Shown one piece after another: positions 34,735-47,369 of a stretch of DNA of 64,000 nt (the stretch's first letter is position 1; every line of letters starts with the position of its first letter). The stretch covers positions 29,851,001 through 29,915,000 of the forward strand of contig CM077011.1 in assembly GCA_039090855.1 (NCBI GenBank), given 5' to 3'. Origin of the DNA: Macrothele yani. Taxonomy: Eukaryota > Arthropoda > Arachnida > Araneae > Macrothelidae. A program made the translations under genes and the position numbers. The notes beneath the pieces are model-generated. The model did not search any database. It had not been told where the DNA came from and saw only the letters and a program-made list of their open reading frames with translations.

Positions 34735-35470
34735 ACTTGCGCGTCTCGATGTACAGGACAGTCGGTACCTTACAGTTTCGTAGTTGCCCGCCGAATTCAA
34801 TATGGGTCAACCAGGAGCAGTATCTCGCCGATTACGTGTCGCACACTGGCACGAATGCGTTACAAGAGCAGACGCCCTCTACTTCTAACAGCAGTTCATC
34901 GATGTAAACGACTCTCCTGATGGCAATAGAATGCGAATTGGATGATAGAATATTGGAAGTAGGTCCGATGATTTTGATATGGGGCATGTTTATATGTTAT
35001 CAAATGGGAGTTCTGGTGCGTGTGGACTAGAGTAGGGAAACCAGCTTATACTGTGGACTTCTTTCGGTCCGTGTACACACCGGAAATGTTCTACCTCCTC
35101 CCTGAGGGTGATGTGTTCATCCAGGACGATAATGTCGCTTGTCATCGGGCCCGCTTCGCAGATGAATGGTTCAACGAACACAGTGCTGGATTGAGACATC
35201 TCAAATACCCACCAAACTGGCCTGATCTCAACCCAATTGAACATCTGTGGGATCTTGTAGAACGCTAGGTTATATAGCTGGATACAATACCCCGGTCCAT
35301 ACCGGAACTCTGACGGCAATATAACACTTTCGCTACAGATCTCTACACAACTGTACTGTACCTCGTGGATTCAAGGTCACGACAGCTGGCGCCTGTTTTC
35401 CGGGAGAAAGGAGGCCTATGAACTATTCGGTAGTTGGTAGTAATTCAGTGAAAGTGCACTGTTCGTAACT
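34735..35470 (+). pseudogene. Tc1-like transposase fragment
   Basis: Plus-strand frame 35020-35268 reads DVFIQDDNVACHRARFAD and NWPDLNPIEHLWDLVER, the second Asp and the Glu with 36 residues between them. Upstream, LIWGMFICYQMG corresponds to the VWGMFS motif. After a stop, GYNTPVHTGTLTAI and similar words continue the C-terminus. The N-terminal DNA-binding part is missing or unrecognisable. Confidence 0.78.
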
Positions 35471-35513
35471 CACTGTATACGCTGTACTACTCTATGAAGA
35501 ATGTTCTATGGCT

Positions 35514-35722
35514 GTCCCGGTGGAGCAGTGGTCTAAGCGATGGCATTCTTATCATTCGTCCGAAACGGGTCCGAGTTCGAAACCCGTGAGGCATGTATGT
35601 TGTGTTTGTCTTCAGGAACTGGGTCTCTCCCTTCCCTGGAACCAATGACCTTAAATTAGGGACGGGCGACTACTTATAGCCAATTGAGTTGCTCACGGTG
35701 GTCGTTAAACCTCCAATAAAAA
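35514..35722 (+). mobile_element. tRNA-derived SINE copy, full length
   Basis: Head ggctgtcccggtggagcagt then ggtctaagcg (A box), ccgagttcgaaacccgtg (B box). Body ggcatgtatgttgtgtttg, ctctcccttccctggaacc and ctaaattagggacgggcg. Tail gttgctcacggtggtcgtta followed by ctccaataaaaaaa. Confidence 0.88.
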
Positions 35723-36059
35723 AATGTTGTATGTGTGCAGATGTACTGTGAAGCTTCCATTACTACTTAGAATGTTATCTTAAACCATTATTAAACGGGT
35801 CCGAGTTCGAATCCCGTGAGGCATGGATGTTATCTTAAACCATTATTAAAACGGGTCCGAGTTCGAATCCCGTGAGGCATGGATGTTGTGTTTGTCTTAA
35901 GGCCCTGGCTCTCTCCCTTCCCTGCTTATAGCCCACTGCTTATAGCCCATTGAGTTGCTCACGGTGGTCGTTAAACCTCCAATAAAAAAATGTTGTATGT
36001 GTGCAGATGTACTGTGAAGCTTCCATTACCACTTAGAATGTTATCTTAAACCATTATTC
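35710..36059. repeat. Scrambled local duplications of SINE and flank
   Basis: The post-SINE stretch ctccaataaaaaaatgttg to cttaaaccattatt (35710-35793) recurs at 35976-36059. Between them are two further pieces of the SINE: B box to ggcatggatgtt (35796-35832), and B box to tail (35852-35975) with an internal gcttatagccca repeat. The phrase ttatcttaaaccattatta appears three times. Confidence 0.85.
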
Positions 36060-36159
36060 TTCCAGCAATAAACAGCAGAAGTCTTGTACATTGTTCACTG
36101 TTTCGATTGTTCATCACATCCTCTTGTAATTCATAACTGCCGATAGCATGCCTTCAGGC

Positions 36160-36500
36160 GGAGTGCTGATTCGCCACAGAAAACTGACAGATATATCATT
36201 CAGTTTTCTGAATGATGAGAAGAAATGCAGAAACGTTACTATTGATGGAAGACTGGAGAATGATGTTTCTTCACAAATGACTAAATGTTACTACGCAGGA
36301 GGCAGATTCTTCACAAAGTATTTACGATACCCAGCAGCACAGAGATTCGACATTGAGACAGAATGATAGCAAGAAGAAAGATAATTCGTCACAGAACATT
36401 GAATGATAAAAAGCAGACTGAATGATTCTAAGAAGAATGGTGTTTCTTCACAAAAGACTGAATTATGAGTAACAGAATGACGACGTCACAGGACATTGGA
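36160..36500. repeat. Degenerate short repeat, part 1
   Basis: Words like ttcacaaaagactgaat, aatgatgagaagaa and acagaacattgaatgat recur irregularly. The same vocabulary returns at 36930-37190. Confidence 0.45.
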
Positions 36501-36539
36501 TTTCAATATAAAAGCAGCAGATTGTATATTGAAATTCAA

Positions 36540-36890
36540 TGTACTATGACAAGTACCAGCAGCAGATTGATTCGACACGAAGACTTACCCAGCAAAAACA
36601 CAAGTGCTGGGAAACTGCTGGCCACCAGCTGGTAGTGCTGGGTCACTGCTGGCTGAAATCTGCCGCTCACGGCCCGGTAGCGGTTCGTTTTTGGCAGCGC
36701 TATCAGTTGGCGAGCCATTGATGGCCCTGCAGCATCGCCGTGAATTGTGGGCTTCCAAGCAAGTGCCACTAGTGGCCCGTTGGTGGCAACCAATGCAACC
36801 CCAACAGCAGGTGGAAGCAACGGGACTGCGCCTGCGCAGAAGCAACACTTGCTGTGTCTCTCATGGTACCAGTTATAGTTGAAGACGACG
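36540..36890. other. GC-rich block of unknown origin
   Basis: A GC-rich segment rich in ctgctgg/ccagcag words lies inside AT-rich repeat. It has open frames on both strands of 60-95 codons, none of which I recognise. CCGCTCACGGCCCGGTAGCG and GCGCCTGCGCAG illustrate the composition. It could be an inserted element; ends not identified. Confidence 0.35.
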
Positions 36891-36929
36891 CTATCGCCAT
36901 CGTGTTATTTTAGACTAGGTATTCCATGA

Positions 36930-37190
36930 AGGTAGGTTTTTAGTAACCGAAGACTAAATTATACCAATCAGACTGAACGGTACTAGAAAGAATGCTGATC
37001 CTTCACAAAACCTTAAATGGTACTAAGGAGAATGGTCTTCTACACACATCGTCACAAAAGACTGAATGGTGATTACTCACAGAAGACTGAATGGTACGAA
37101 GCAGACTAACCGACATTAAGCAGAAGACGATGTGTTTAGAAGACTGAATGACGCCAAGAAGAAATATGGTTCGACGTATTTGCGATTGCA
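36930..37190. repeat. Degenerate short repeat, part 2
   Basis: The word agaagactgaatggta and close variants recur five or more times at irregular spacing of about 25-45 bp. Confidence 0.5.
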
Positions 37191-37324
37191 CTGAAGATGT
37201 CCTCAATATAGGCATGCAGTTTAGTTTTGACTATCGCTTTTCCTACTTAGTCTGTTGTGGAGAGCCCATAATGTCAAGCTGTACTTAACAGGTGCTTGAC
37301 ATTTTCTATAAAGTGAGAAAAAGT

Positions 37325-37540
37325 TTGGCCACCCCGCTGGCGCAGTGGTCTAAGCGCTGGCCTTTGAACATACGTTCGAGATGTGTCCGGTTTTGAATCC
37401 CGGTGAAGCATGGATGTTGTGTTTGTCATACGCCACAGGTTCTTTTCTATCATTGGAATCAGTTGCCCTAAATTAGGGATGGGAAACTGCTTATAACCCA
37501 TCCAGTTGCTCACGGTGGCTGTTAACAACCCTATCCTCCC
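37325..37540 (+). mobile_element. tRNA-derived SINE copy, full length
   Basis: Head ggccaccccgctggcgcagt then ggtctaagcg, B box ttttgaatcccggtgaagc, body ttgtgtttgtcatacgcc and ctaaattagggatggg, tail gttgctcacggtggctgtta. Its 3' end abuts the Tigger-like element. Confidence 0.88.
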
Positions 37541-37546
37541 CAAATA

Positions 37547-38707
37547 CAGTCAACTCCGCTTATAGTGAACCTTTGCGGACTCGCATATTTCGTTCACTAT
37601 ATCCGAGGTTCACTAAAACCGGTCTTCCCTTAATCTGAATTGAGTGGAATGGTGAGCAAGAAAATAAAATATGTACATATGTATCTAAAAAATAATATTT
37701 TTATGTACGTAGTGTGTATTCATTAAATTAAGTAAAAAAATTAATTTTGCATTACCTTAATTACCATGATTCTAGTCTGTGATGTGCCGCTGCTTGCAGC
37801 AAGCAGTTTAAATAAATATTTTCTCTGTGTCTTTTGCTGGAGTCTGTGCTTTCGCTACATTCGATTCTACAATTTCCATACATTCTAGGAATTTTAGCGC
37901 AGTCCTGACACACTCCAACGCCTCTTTTACTGCTGGAACATGCTCTTCATTATCGTCCTCGTCATCTTCAGCCTCGTTTTCTTTCGTGCTGGAACCGCTT
38001 TTCACAGCCTCGACAATAGCTTTATCCGAAAGGATTTCATTCGTTATAACTTTACAGGCAGCGTCGATAAAATCTTCAGCTTCAGTGAAGTTCGCGCCGA
38101 TATACTGAAGAAGGTCCTAGAGAGGCACATCATCCTCCTCTTCGAATGCCACACGTCCAGTAGCTAAAGCAGTCCTGTGGAAAGAGTTCTGTATAGTGAC
38201 AGTTGACACATTCCTCCACGCTTTGTTTCCAAAACGTGCAGCATTCAGAACATATACTGATGTGTTCTGCTTTGATTCCAAGGCTTGGATTAAATGAAGC
38301 GTTACTTCCCTTCTGTAATAGGTTTTAAAGTTCCGAATCACATCCATGGGTTGGAGGATTGACGTGGTGTTGGATGGCAGGAACACCAGCATGATGTTGC
38401 TGAGGTTTTTAATCTTACCTTTGTACTTCAATTCACTTAAAGGGAAGTAGACCTACAATATTGTACTCAACACATTCTTTCAAGTTTTTACAAGGTTTGT
38501 TTTGAAATAAATTACAATTTCATGTTGCAAGTACATACATTTCTTTGAAGTTTTATTTTTTAGGTTCACTATAACCGAAGTTGAGGGTTCACTACAAACA
38601 AACGTTTTAATGTACATTTCCCATGTTTGCGGGTCAAGACCAATGATTTAGGTTCACTATAGCCGAATGTTCACTATAACAGAGTTCACTATATCCAGAG
38701 TTGACTG
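37547..38707 (-). mobile_element. Tigger/pogo-like element, internally deleted
   Basis: Ends cagtcaactccgcttatagt and, on the minus strand, cagtcaactctggatatagt form the terminal inverted repeat. TA lies on both sides (37545-37546 and 38708-38709). Near the right end gttcactata-type motifs are repeated several times. The 1161-bp length is about half that of a full Tigger, so the N-terminal half of the transposase is missing. Confidence 0.88.
37808..38431 (-). pseudogene. Tigger-like transposase remnant
   Basis: The minus strand 38117-38431 reads LSNIMLVFLPSNTTSILQ, PMDVIRNFKTYYRREVTL and FGNKAWRNVSTVTIQNSF. This is the C-terminal part of the DDE domain in the Tigger/jerky branch of pogo transposases (FLPxNTTSxLQPxD motif, containing the last Asp). 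After a shift, 37808-38005 encodes an acidic tail with EDDEDDNEE and ALECVRTALKFLE. The DNA-binding domains and first catalytic residues are absent. Confidence 0.87.
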
Positions 38708-38785
38708 TATTTTTCTTTTCATCCAGATTTGACTGTATTTTTCTTTTCATCCAGATTTGACTGTATTTTTCTTTTCTTACCTTTC
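38690..38785. repeat. 28-bp direct repeats outside the Tigger end
   Basis: The motif ttgactgtatttttcttttc with atccagat follows the element end and occurs about 2.5 times. It reuses the last bases of the Tigger TIR plus flank. Confidence 0.85.
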
Positions 38786-38814
38786 TACCTACGATATTTG
38801 CGAAACAGTTTCCT

Positions 38815-39302
38815 TTATCAACATCAACCATTATCAGTCCATTGCTGGATGAAGGTCTTTCCAAGTCTCCTCCAAGACTCTCTGCAATTCGTTTCCATGT
38901 CACTCCGGCATACTTCCGAATTTCATTCCCCGATCTTCCACCTGGACTTCTGGGTCTTTTCCTTGTCTCTTGGTATTCAGTCTAGTGTTTCATTTTCCCA
39001 TTGGTGGTCAGTTATTGTCGCAATATGTCCCATATTCAACTGAGGGTATTTACGTATTTTGATCATGATGTCGTCCACCCTTGAAATTTTCCTGATCCAT
39101 GAGTTAATTTTCCGACTTCTCTTGGTTACACTAAGCATTGATCTATCCATGCTTCTTCTAAATGTTCACAACCGCTGTATGCCTGTTTTAGTTAAGGCTC
39201 ATATCTCTGATCCACAAGAAAGAATTGGAAGGGTGCATTGATTAAGCAATTTCCATTTAAGACATAGTGGTGAACTGCTCTTGAAAATTGAACTGGTTCT
39301 TA
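38815..39302 (-). pseudogene. RTE-like LINE 3' part, segment 1 of a nested locus
   Basis: The minus strand matches the last third of the 22-kb copy: WGRLGKTFIQQWTDNG-like 3' end, SGRSGNEIRKYAGVTW, and, upstream, words of the LKWQWAGHIARRTDHRW, CLVxxRSRKINSWIRKI and DQCTLPILSCGSEI type in broken frames. It is interrupted exactly at 39302 by a Tc1 with TA duplication, and resumes at 40851. Confidence 0.78.
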
Positions 39303-40850
39303 CACTGGCGTGCAAAAATTAAGGACGAGACGGTTTTTCGAATGTAACGTCGTGCAGAAGTGTTCCACATCGACCCAAATCATACCATAAGATCCCCAAG
39401 ATGTAAGAATATGGGACAAGTGAGCAAAACGGTCCAAACAAGGAATCCAAAGGATACAAAGAGACTTTATTGAAAAGGTAGGTTTGAGCACAACTGGACA
39501 GAAGACAGAAACGTCCATGTGACAGCGGCTGCCAAGAAAAATCCAATCTTTAGTAGGGGATATAATCACCCCTGACTGCGTTGCAGGATTTACAACGCCT
39601 TTCCATGCTGAGGACGAGGTTGTCAAGGAGCTGTTGAGGCATCGCGGCCCATTTCTCTTGCAGCGCCAATCGCAGCTGCGGAATCGTTGCTGGCGGCTGG
39701 TGACGTGCTGCCAAGCGTCTCCCAAGAAGGTCCCACACGTGTTCGATTGGATTTAGGTCCGGGGACCTTGCAGGCCAATCCATGCGTTGAATATCTTCAC
39801 TCTGCAATAGCTCTGCGACAGCCACTGTACGATGACGTGTAGCGTTGTCGTCCATGAAGAGGAACTCAGGACCCACAGCACCTCTAAACAGACGCACGTG
39901 AGGCAGGAGAACCTCGGCACAATAGCGGGCACCAGTGACTGAACCTCCTTGAAAGATGTGGAGGTCAGTTCGGCTACAAAGCATGATACCGTCCCAAACG
40001 AGAATTCCGCCACCTACCAAACCGGTCCTTTTCGATGATGTTGGAGGTGTGATTGCGTGTTCCCTGCCCTCTCCAGATGAGTATGCGTCCAGAATCGCTA
40101 GTCAGACTAAATAGGCTCTAATCCGTAAAGAGAACTTGACCCCATAGCTGATGTGTCCAGTACTTTGTTCCTGGCACCACAGAAACCGCCGTCTCCGATG
40201 AGCAGGTGTTAATGGCACACACCGTACTAGTCGTCGTGCAAATAGACTACCTTTGTGCAGCCTTCTGGCCACGGTCAAACGCGATAACGGACGTCCAGTT
40301 GTCTGTTGAATGTGCCTTGCGATTTCTCCCGTTGTCTGTCGTCTGTCTACTCTCGCCTGTAGGACAATATACTGGTCTCCGCCGCCGTGGTTGCTCGTGG
40401 ACGATCACTGCTAAACTCTCGGACAGCTGCTCCTGTCGTTTGAAATGCTCTCCAAACTCGTGAAATGATGCTGTGAGCGATCCCGAACTCCTCGGTCACA
40501 CTAGTCACACTTCGACTTTCTTCCAACTTCCCAATGACGCGACCTCGGGTAAAGTCATCCAGATGTCGTCTACTGGATTGCGTGTTGGCTATATCACACG
40601 GTGGCAGCAACTCGACGTCGTTCAAACCGATGTACACCGTGCAATAGCTTTCACCGAATTGCTGAGCGTAAACTGCCCGTGTGCTCTACACGCTTCCGAC
40701 CCCCTCCCCCACGTCATGCTGCATATATGCGCATGCCCTACCGTACTGGACCCTAGTCTATCTCCTGAGTGGTCTTTCGGTCCGTTCTGCCTGCTCGTTC
40801 CGCTGCTATGCTAATTTCTCCTCTTCGTCCTTAATTTTTGCACACCAGTG
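39303..40850 (-). mobile_element. Tc1-like element inserted in the LINE
   Basis: Ends cactggcgtgcaaaaattaa and, on the minus strand, cactggtgtgcaaaaattaa pair over about 27 bp. TA flanks both ends (39301-39302, 40851-40852). Length 1548 bp, complete. The transposase is on the minus strand. Confidence 0.95.
39550..40690 (-). pseudogene. Tc1-like transposase, DD34E
   Basis: N-terminal helix-turn-helix: RRHLDDFTRGRVIGKLEE, VTEEFGIAHSIISRVWRAF (40347-40637). The first catalytic motif is LFTD followed directly by a stop codon where the Glu of TDESRF is expected (near 40115). The C-terminal frame 39550-40020 is long and clean: GGILVWDGI, FLFMDDNATRHRTVAV with the second Asp, WPARSPDLNPIEHVWD with the Glu 34 residues later, and ending MERRCKSCNAVRGDYIPY. 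One nonsense codon and at least two frame changes, so a rather young but dead copy. Confidence 0.92.
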
Positions 40851-40930
40851 TATAAATGCACTACAACCAAATTTTATATGCCTATTAATTTCTTGTTTTA
40901 TGTGGCATTTGCTCGAAATGCTTTACGCTA
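40851..40930 (-). pseudogene. RTE-like LINE, segment 2 of the nested locus
   Basis: aaccaaattttatatgccta then ttaatttctt corresponds to aaccagttttatactccgaa then taatttctt at 22650 in the reference copy. It bridges the Tc1 and the foldback element. Confidence 0.55.
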
Positions 40931-41481
40931 GGTAGGTGTACTCGGTTACCTGTCGCTTTGTCCGTGTTCATTTCGTGCATGTTCACTTGGTCCATCTCAC
41001 TTTGTCCACCGTTCACTTTATTCTGTGTTCATTTAGTCCACTGTTCATTCCGTCGCCGTTTACATTGTCCACATTCATTTCGTTCTCCGAGTGGATGGAA
41101 TACCGTGAATATTTTCTGTTTTGATGGAATTTTTGTTACTAGGCAGGAAAAAAAAAAAAGGTCACCGGACATTGCTTACACGCGATTTTTTTCCTCTTTC
41201 AGTTTTCGATTAAAACATAATGTGCACAACGAGGAACTGAACTTTCAAGAGCTTTTTAACACTTTTGTGTGGTACCATGTCTATCACTATAATATAAATC
41301 GAATTTTATTCCAATGGCCATACATGTGTTTGATTGAAGAGGAAAATTTTAATTCTCTATTTTCCTTCTCTCACAATACAAATTCACAGTAAATATCGAT
41401 CTTAAACTTTTTCTCACCATTATACGTCTATGGATTTTTTTTCTCACATTGAATAGTTATACACATGTAGAGAGCATTATA

Positions 41482-42631
41482 CACTGATGAGCCGTTACAT
41501 TATGACCACCCCCAGCCTAGAGAAATGAGCGCGCCTGGAGACCGAACGGTGGCGCAGATGAAGTTCACAGAGCAGTATATATACAACCCGAGGATCGGTC
41601 TTCGGTTAGTAGAGTGTTCGAAGTCAGAATGGGAAAAGCTGCCGATTTATCGGAGTTTGATAAAAGGACAAATTGTGATGGCGCGGAAATACAATCACGG
41701 AAACGGAGCGGCTTGTGGGTTGGTCACGTGCCGTTGTGCTGAGTGCGCATCAAAAGTGGTGCACAGATAGCCAAACGACGAATCGTCGTCCAGCCGTCTG
41801 CTCATTAATGCCAGAAGGCCACAGTGCGACAAATCACCCGCAGCTACAACAGTGATGATCAGGGGCAATGTGTCACAGCACACAGTTCATCGCAGCCTTC
41901 TGCGCATGGGCCTGCGTAGCCGAATACCCAGCCATGTCTCGAAATTCAATGTATGTCACCGCCAACAACGCATGAAAAGGGCCTAAGATAATCGAGATTG
42001 GACAGTGGATGATTGGAAGAAAGTGGACCCTGGTCTGGCGAATCAAGATTCCTGATGCATCACGTAGACGGCCAAGGGCGGATACGCCAATTACCAACGA
42101 AGGCTATGGCAGCTGGATGCGCTGTTGGGCGGAAACAGGCCGACGGCGGCGGTGTTATGCTGTGGGCCATGTTTTTTTGGGACAGTTTAAGCCCCATTAT
42201 CTCAATAGCACAAGCTCTGACAGCTGTCAGGTATCTGAACATGGTTGCAGACCAAGTTCACCCATTCATGGCAACTGTGCTCCCTGCTGGTGATGATGGC
42301 CATTACCAACAGGATAATGCGCCATGCCACACTGCCAGAATCGTCAAGGAGTGTTTCGAGGAACGTGCTGGTGAAGTTATGTTAATGCCCTGGCCTCCAA
42401 ATTCACCTGACTTGAACCCAATCAAACATTTGTGGTTGTACTAGGAAAAGCGGGTTCACCACCATCCCGAAATGAACGGTAACTGGAGAACTGACATTAT
42501 TGTACTAGACACCCCAGGATACCTATCACCACCTCATCGAATCGAAGCCTCGCCAAGTGGCCGCTGTTTTTTGGGCTAAAGGGTTTTTTACAGCTTATTA
42601 GGTTGGTGGTCATAATGTAATGGCTTATCGG
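41482..42631 (+). mobile_element. Tc1-like element inside the foldback element
   Basis: Ends cactgatgagccgttacatt and, on the minus strand, accgataagccattacatta are inverted repeats of about 28 bp, with TA on both sides (41480-41481 and 42632-42633). About 1150 bp. It lies in the loop between the foldback arms, so it inserted there or was captured. Confidence 0.9.
41629..42444 (+). pseudogene. Tc1-like transposase with mutated catalytic Glu
   Basis: The ATG at 41629 starts MGKAADLSEFDK. A shift follows, then GQIVMARKYNHGNGAAC. The middle shows ESRFLMHHVDGQGRI (first Asp region, SGESRF in place of TDESRF) and DGGGVMLWAMFFWDSLSP. The end reads YQQDNAPCHTARIVKECF, the second Asp, then WPPNSPDLNPIKHLW: the residue aligned with the catalytic Glu is Lys. 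Thirty-six residues separate Asp and Lys. The first Asp also appears lost (SGES). Enzyme dead even if translated. Confidence 0.9.
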
Positions 42632-43229
42632 TATATTTCATTCGTATGAGAAATAGTGATACGGAAATCATGATCAATTAATAATCAAAATAAAAAATAA
42701 GTATAATTAAAGGCTAAGAACTATATGAAAAGTATGACAAGACGTATTCATATTTCAATTCAAAACTTTAAAAGATTTTTGTGAAACTTTGATTTATGCC
42801 ATAATGATTGACATCGTTCCACACAAATGAGTTAAACAGCTCTTCAAAGTTCAGTTCCTCGTTTTACTTTAAATAACATTTAAAAATCATTATATTTCAA
42901 TCAAAAAACTTAAAGAGGACTAAAATTCGCATGTAAACAATGTCGGACGACCATTTGTTTTCTACCTAGTAACAAAAATTCCATCAAAACAGAACATTTC
43001 CACAGTATTCCATCCATCCTGAGGACGAAATGAATGTGGACGAAATGAACAGTGGACGAAATGAACAGGACCAAGTGAACGTGGACGAAATGAACAAGAC
43101 CAAGTGAACGTGGACGAAATGAACAGGACCAAGTGAACGAGGACGAAATGAACAGGACCAAGTAAACGTGGACGAAATGAACAGGACCAAGTGAACGTGG
43201 ACGAAATAAATATGGTTTAAGTAATCCGT

Positions 43230-43600
43230 CACCGGTGTAGTCATCTGCTACTTTTAAATCTGCCCCATTCTCCTCGAAATATTCAATTCTTGTTTTGTAC
43301 ATCAGTTTTGTTTTCTGCTAGTTGATCTTTAACCCCACTTCTTTATTCTCGTCACCAATTTCCTGGATCACACTCTGAAGCTTCCAAGGGTTACTTGCAA
43401 AAAATGACCATGTTGTCTCCAAAAGGAAGCGCGTTAAATTAAATTTTTATTCCCTTGTCTTTTCAGTTCAATGATTTAAAGACATACTGCAATGTGGCTT
43501 TGAAGAGTTTGAGAGATATGGTGTAGCCTTGTCTCAATCCCTTTCCAATTTCATGAGGCGCTGTGTCCTCGAACAATCGAACCTTAAGCAATATGGGAAT
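43230..43600 (-). pseudogene. RTE-like LINE, segment 3 of the nested locus
   Basis: The minus strand continues the LINE upstream of the foldback element: words equivalent to SLNWKxxGIKI, GDNMVIFCK (from the FADDIIIFA box), LEASECDPGNW, and GVKDQLAENKTDVQ. They parallel SMIQELVDKSKEVGLKMNF and FQKTKVMYN in the 22-kb copy. Together with segments 1 and 2 it forms one interrupted element. Confidence 0.75.
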
Positions 43601-43668
43601 TTTCTTCATGGTACATACTAAATGGAGATTAACCCTGGCTTTTTTTTTCTGATGACATAGTCATCATT

Positions 43669-43838
43669 ACAATGTGACGTAGTACAGAGGTGAAAACATG
43701 TGTCAAGACGACATATCTGCTGAGAGGCATTCTGTCAGCGTAGCTGAGTTGGGAGAGCGACTTACTCCGGAGTGAGGGGACACGGTTCCGATGTCCGACA
43801 CGGACAAACTTGTGTTTTCACAACTACTAGCAATAGTG
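43669..43838 (+). mobile_element. tRNA-like SINE inserted in the LINE
   Basis: About 170 bp separate acatagtcatcattacaa from tagcaatagtgaaatgcaa, which are adjacent in the 6.8-kb copy. The insert contains gcgtagctgagttgggagag (A box) and cacggttccgatgtccgac (weak B box), followed by acacggacaaacttgtg. It differs from the other SINE families here. A clear target duplication is not visible. Confidence 0.6.
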
Positions 43839-44203
43839 AAATGCAAAATATGAGAGGATTTATGGATGGAAAGTCTTAAAAAAGGTCTGACAACGAACAC
43901 AGCAAAAATTAAATATATATGAACAATACAGAAAAGGATACAGAAAAGATTTTGATAGAAGGAAAAGAAATCGAAAAAGTAGATGAATACATTAATTTCG
44001 GTCAAGTAATCAGTTTTAAAGATAGACAAGAAAGAGAAATCAATAGAAGAATTATCCAAGATTATAGAACCTTTTAAATAATATTTAACAGGCGATTTTC
44101 CATTGTGTTTAAAACGAAAAATCCTTAATGCATGTATTAACCCCGGATTTACTTATGGAAGTGAAACGTGGAGTATTACAGTGCGGCAATGTGAAAAAAT
44201 AAG

Positions 44204-44560
44204 AGTATCGGTAAGAAAGTTAGAGAGATGAATGTTGGGAATAACAAGAAGAGAGAGAGAGAGACAGAGACAGAGTTAGAAATGAACTTATAAGAGAAAG
44301 AACAGGAATAATAGATATTATAAAAATAATAAAAAGAATCAAAGTGGTGATGGGCTGAACATGTTGGAAGACTGAAAGATGAAGTATCGGTAAGAAAGTT
44401 ACAGAGAAGAACGCTGGGAATAACAAGTAGCGACAGAGTTAGAAATAAACTTATAAGAGAAAGAACAGGAATAATAGTTATTATAAAAATAATAAAATAA
44501 TCAAAGTGGTGATGTACTGGACATGTTGGAAGATTGAAAGTTTAAAGATGGACGCGATTA
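44204..44560. repeat. 179-bp tandem duplication in the LINE
   Basis: agtatcggtaagaaagttag (44204) recurs at 44383. Both copies carry aatgttgggaataacaaga-like text and gaacaggaataatag. Copy one contains a short (GA) expansion. Confidence 0.9.
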
Positions 44561-44739
44561 ATAACAGAATGGCAATAGAGAGATGGAAAGAGACGAAGGG
44601 GGCGCTAGAGAACATGGAGAGATGACCTTCAGAAATTTAGAGAAGCTAAATGAGGCTAAGGATCGAGAAAATTGAAAAAAAAAACAACAACTGAGGGAGG
44701 CCTATACCGTGGAGTGGGTGCCAACAGGCTAAGAAGAAG

Positions 44740-47224
<2,485 letters not shown>

Positions 47225-47369
47225 GGGGCTTTTAGAAAGCATTAATTGTTTTTTGTAAAAGATGTCTTCTAATTGTGATTTTTGTTACCTCCTGGCCTTG
47301 TTTCAGCAGGCCTAGGTGGTGATCTTTTTCCCCGTTTTAATTCAAAGCAGTCCTAAGCTATATTGTCAA

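Larger units (their letters stand above)
40938..43215. mobile_element. Foldback element with minisatellite ends, nested in the LINE
   Basis: The left arm (about 40938-41395) and right arm (about 42780-43215) are inverted copies. Outermost is a minisatellite of ~29 bp (type gttcatttcgtccacgttca then cttggtcct) in about seven units, cleaner on the right. Then follow gatggatggaatac, gttttgatggaatttttgtt and actagg. Inward are matching sequences such as acgaggaactgaacttt. The centre is AT-rich and holds a Tc1-like element. No transposase of its own was recognised. Foldback-type elements with long, internally repetitive inverted repeats are known in insects; membership here is inference. Confidence 0.8.
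43640..44735 (+). pseudogene. RTE-like LINE, 3' half, with insertion
   Basis: Close relative of 6620-7605. It begins in the RT box (SDDIVIIT, near 43642) and continues after an insertion with NSEMQNMRGFMDGKS. Then come KKGLTTNTAKIKY, EKEIEKVDEYINFGQVI, a SETWSI-like motif and the WAEHVGRLKD and RWRDDLQKFREA tail. Stops throughout. A 179-bp segment is duplicated near the middle. Confidence 0.8.

Noticed and set aside
42910..43302. 130-codon minus frame with repeated HVHLVLFISS words
   Set aside because: Translation of the foldback minisatellite.
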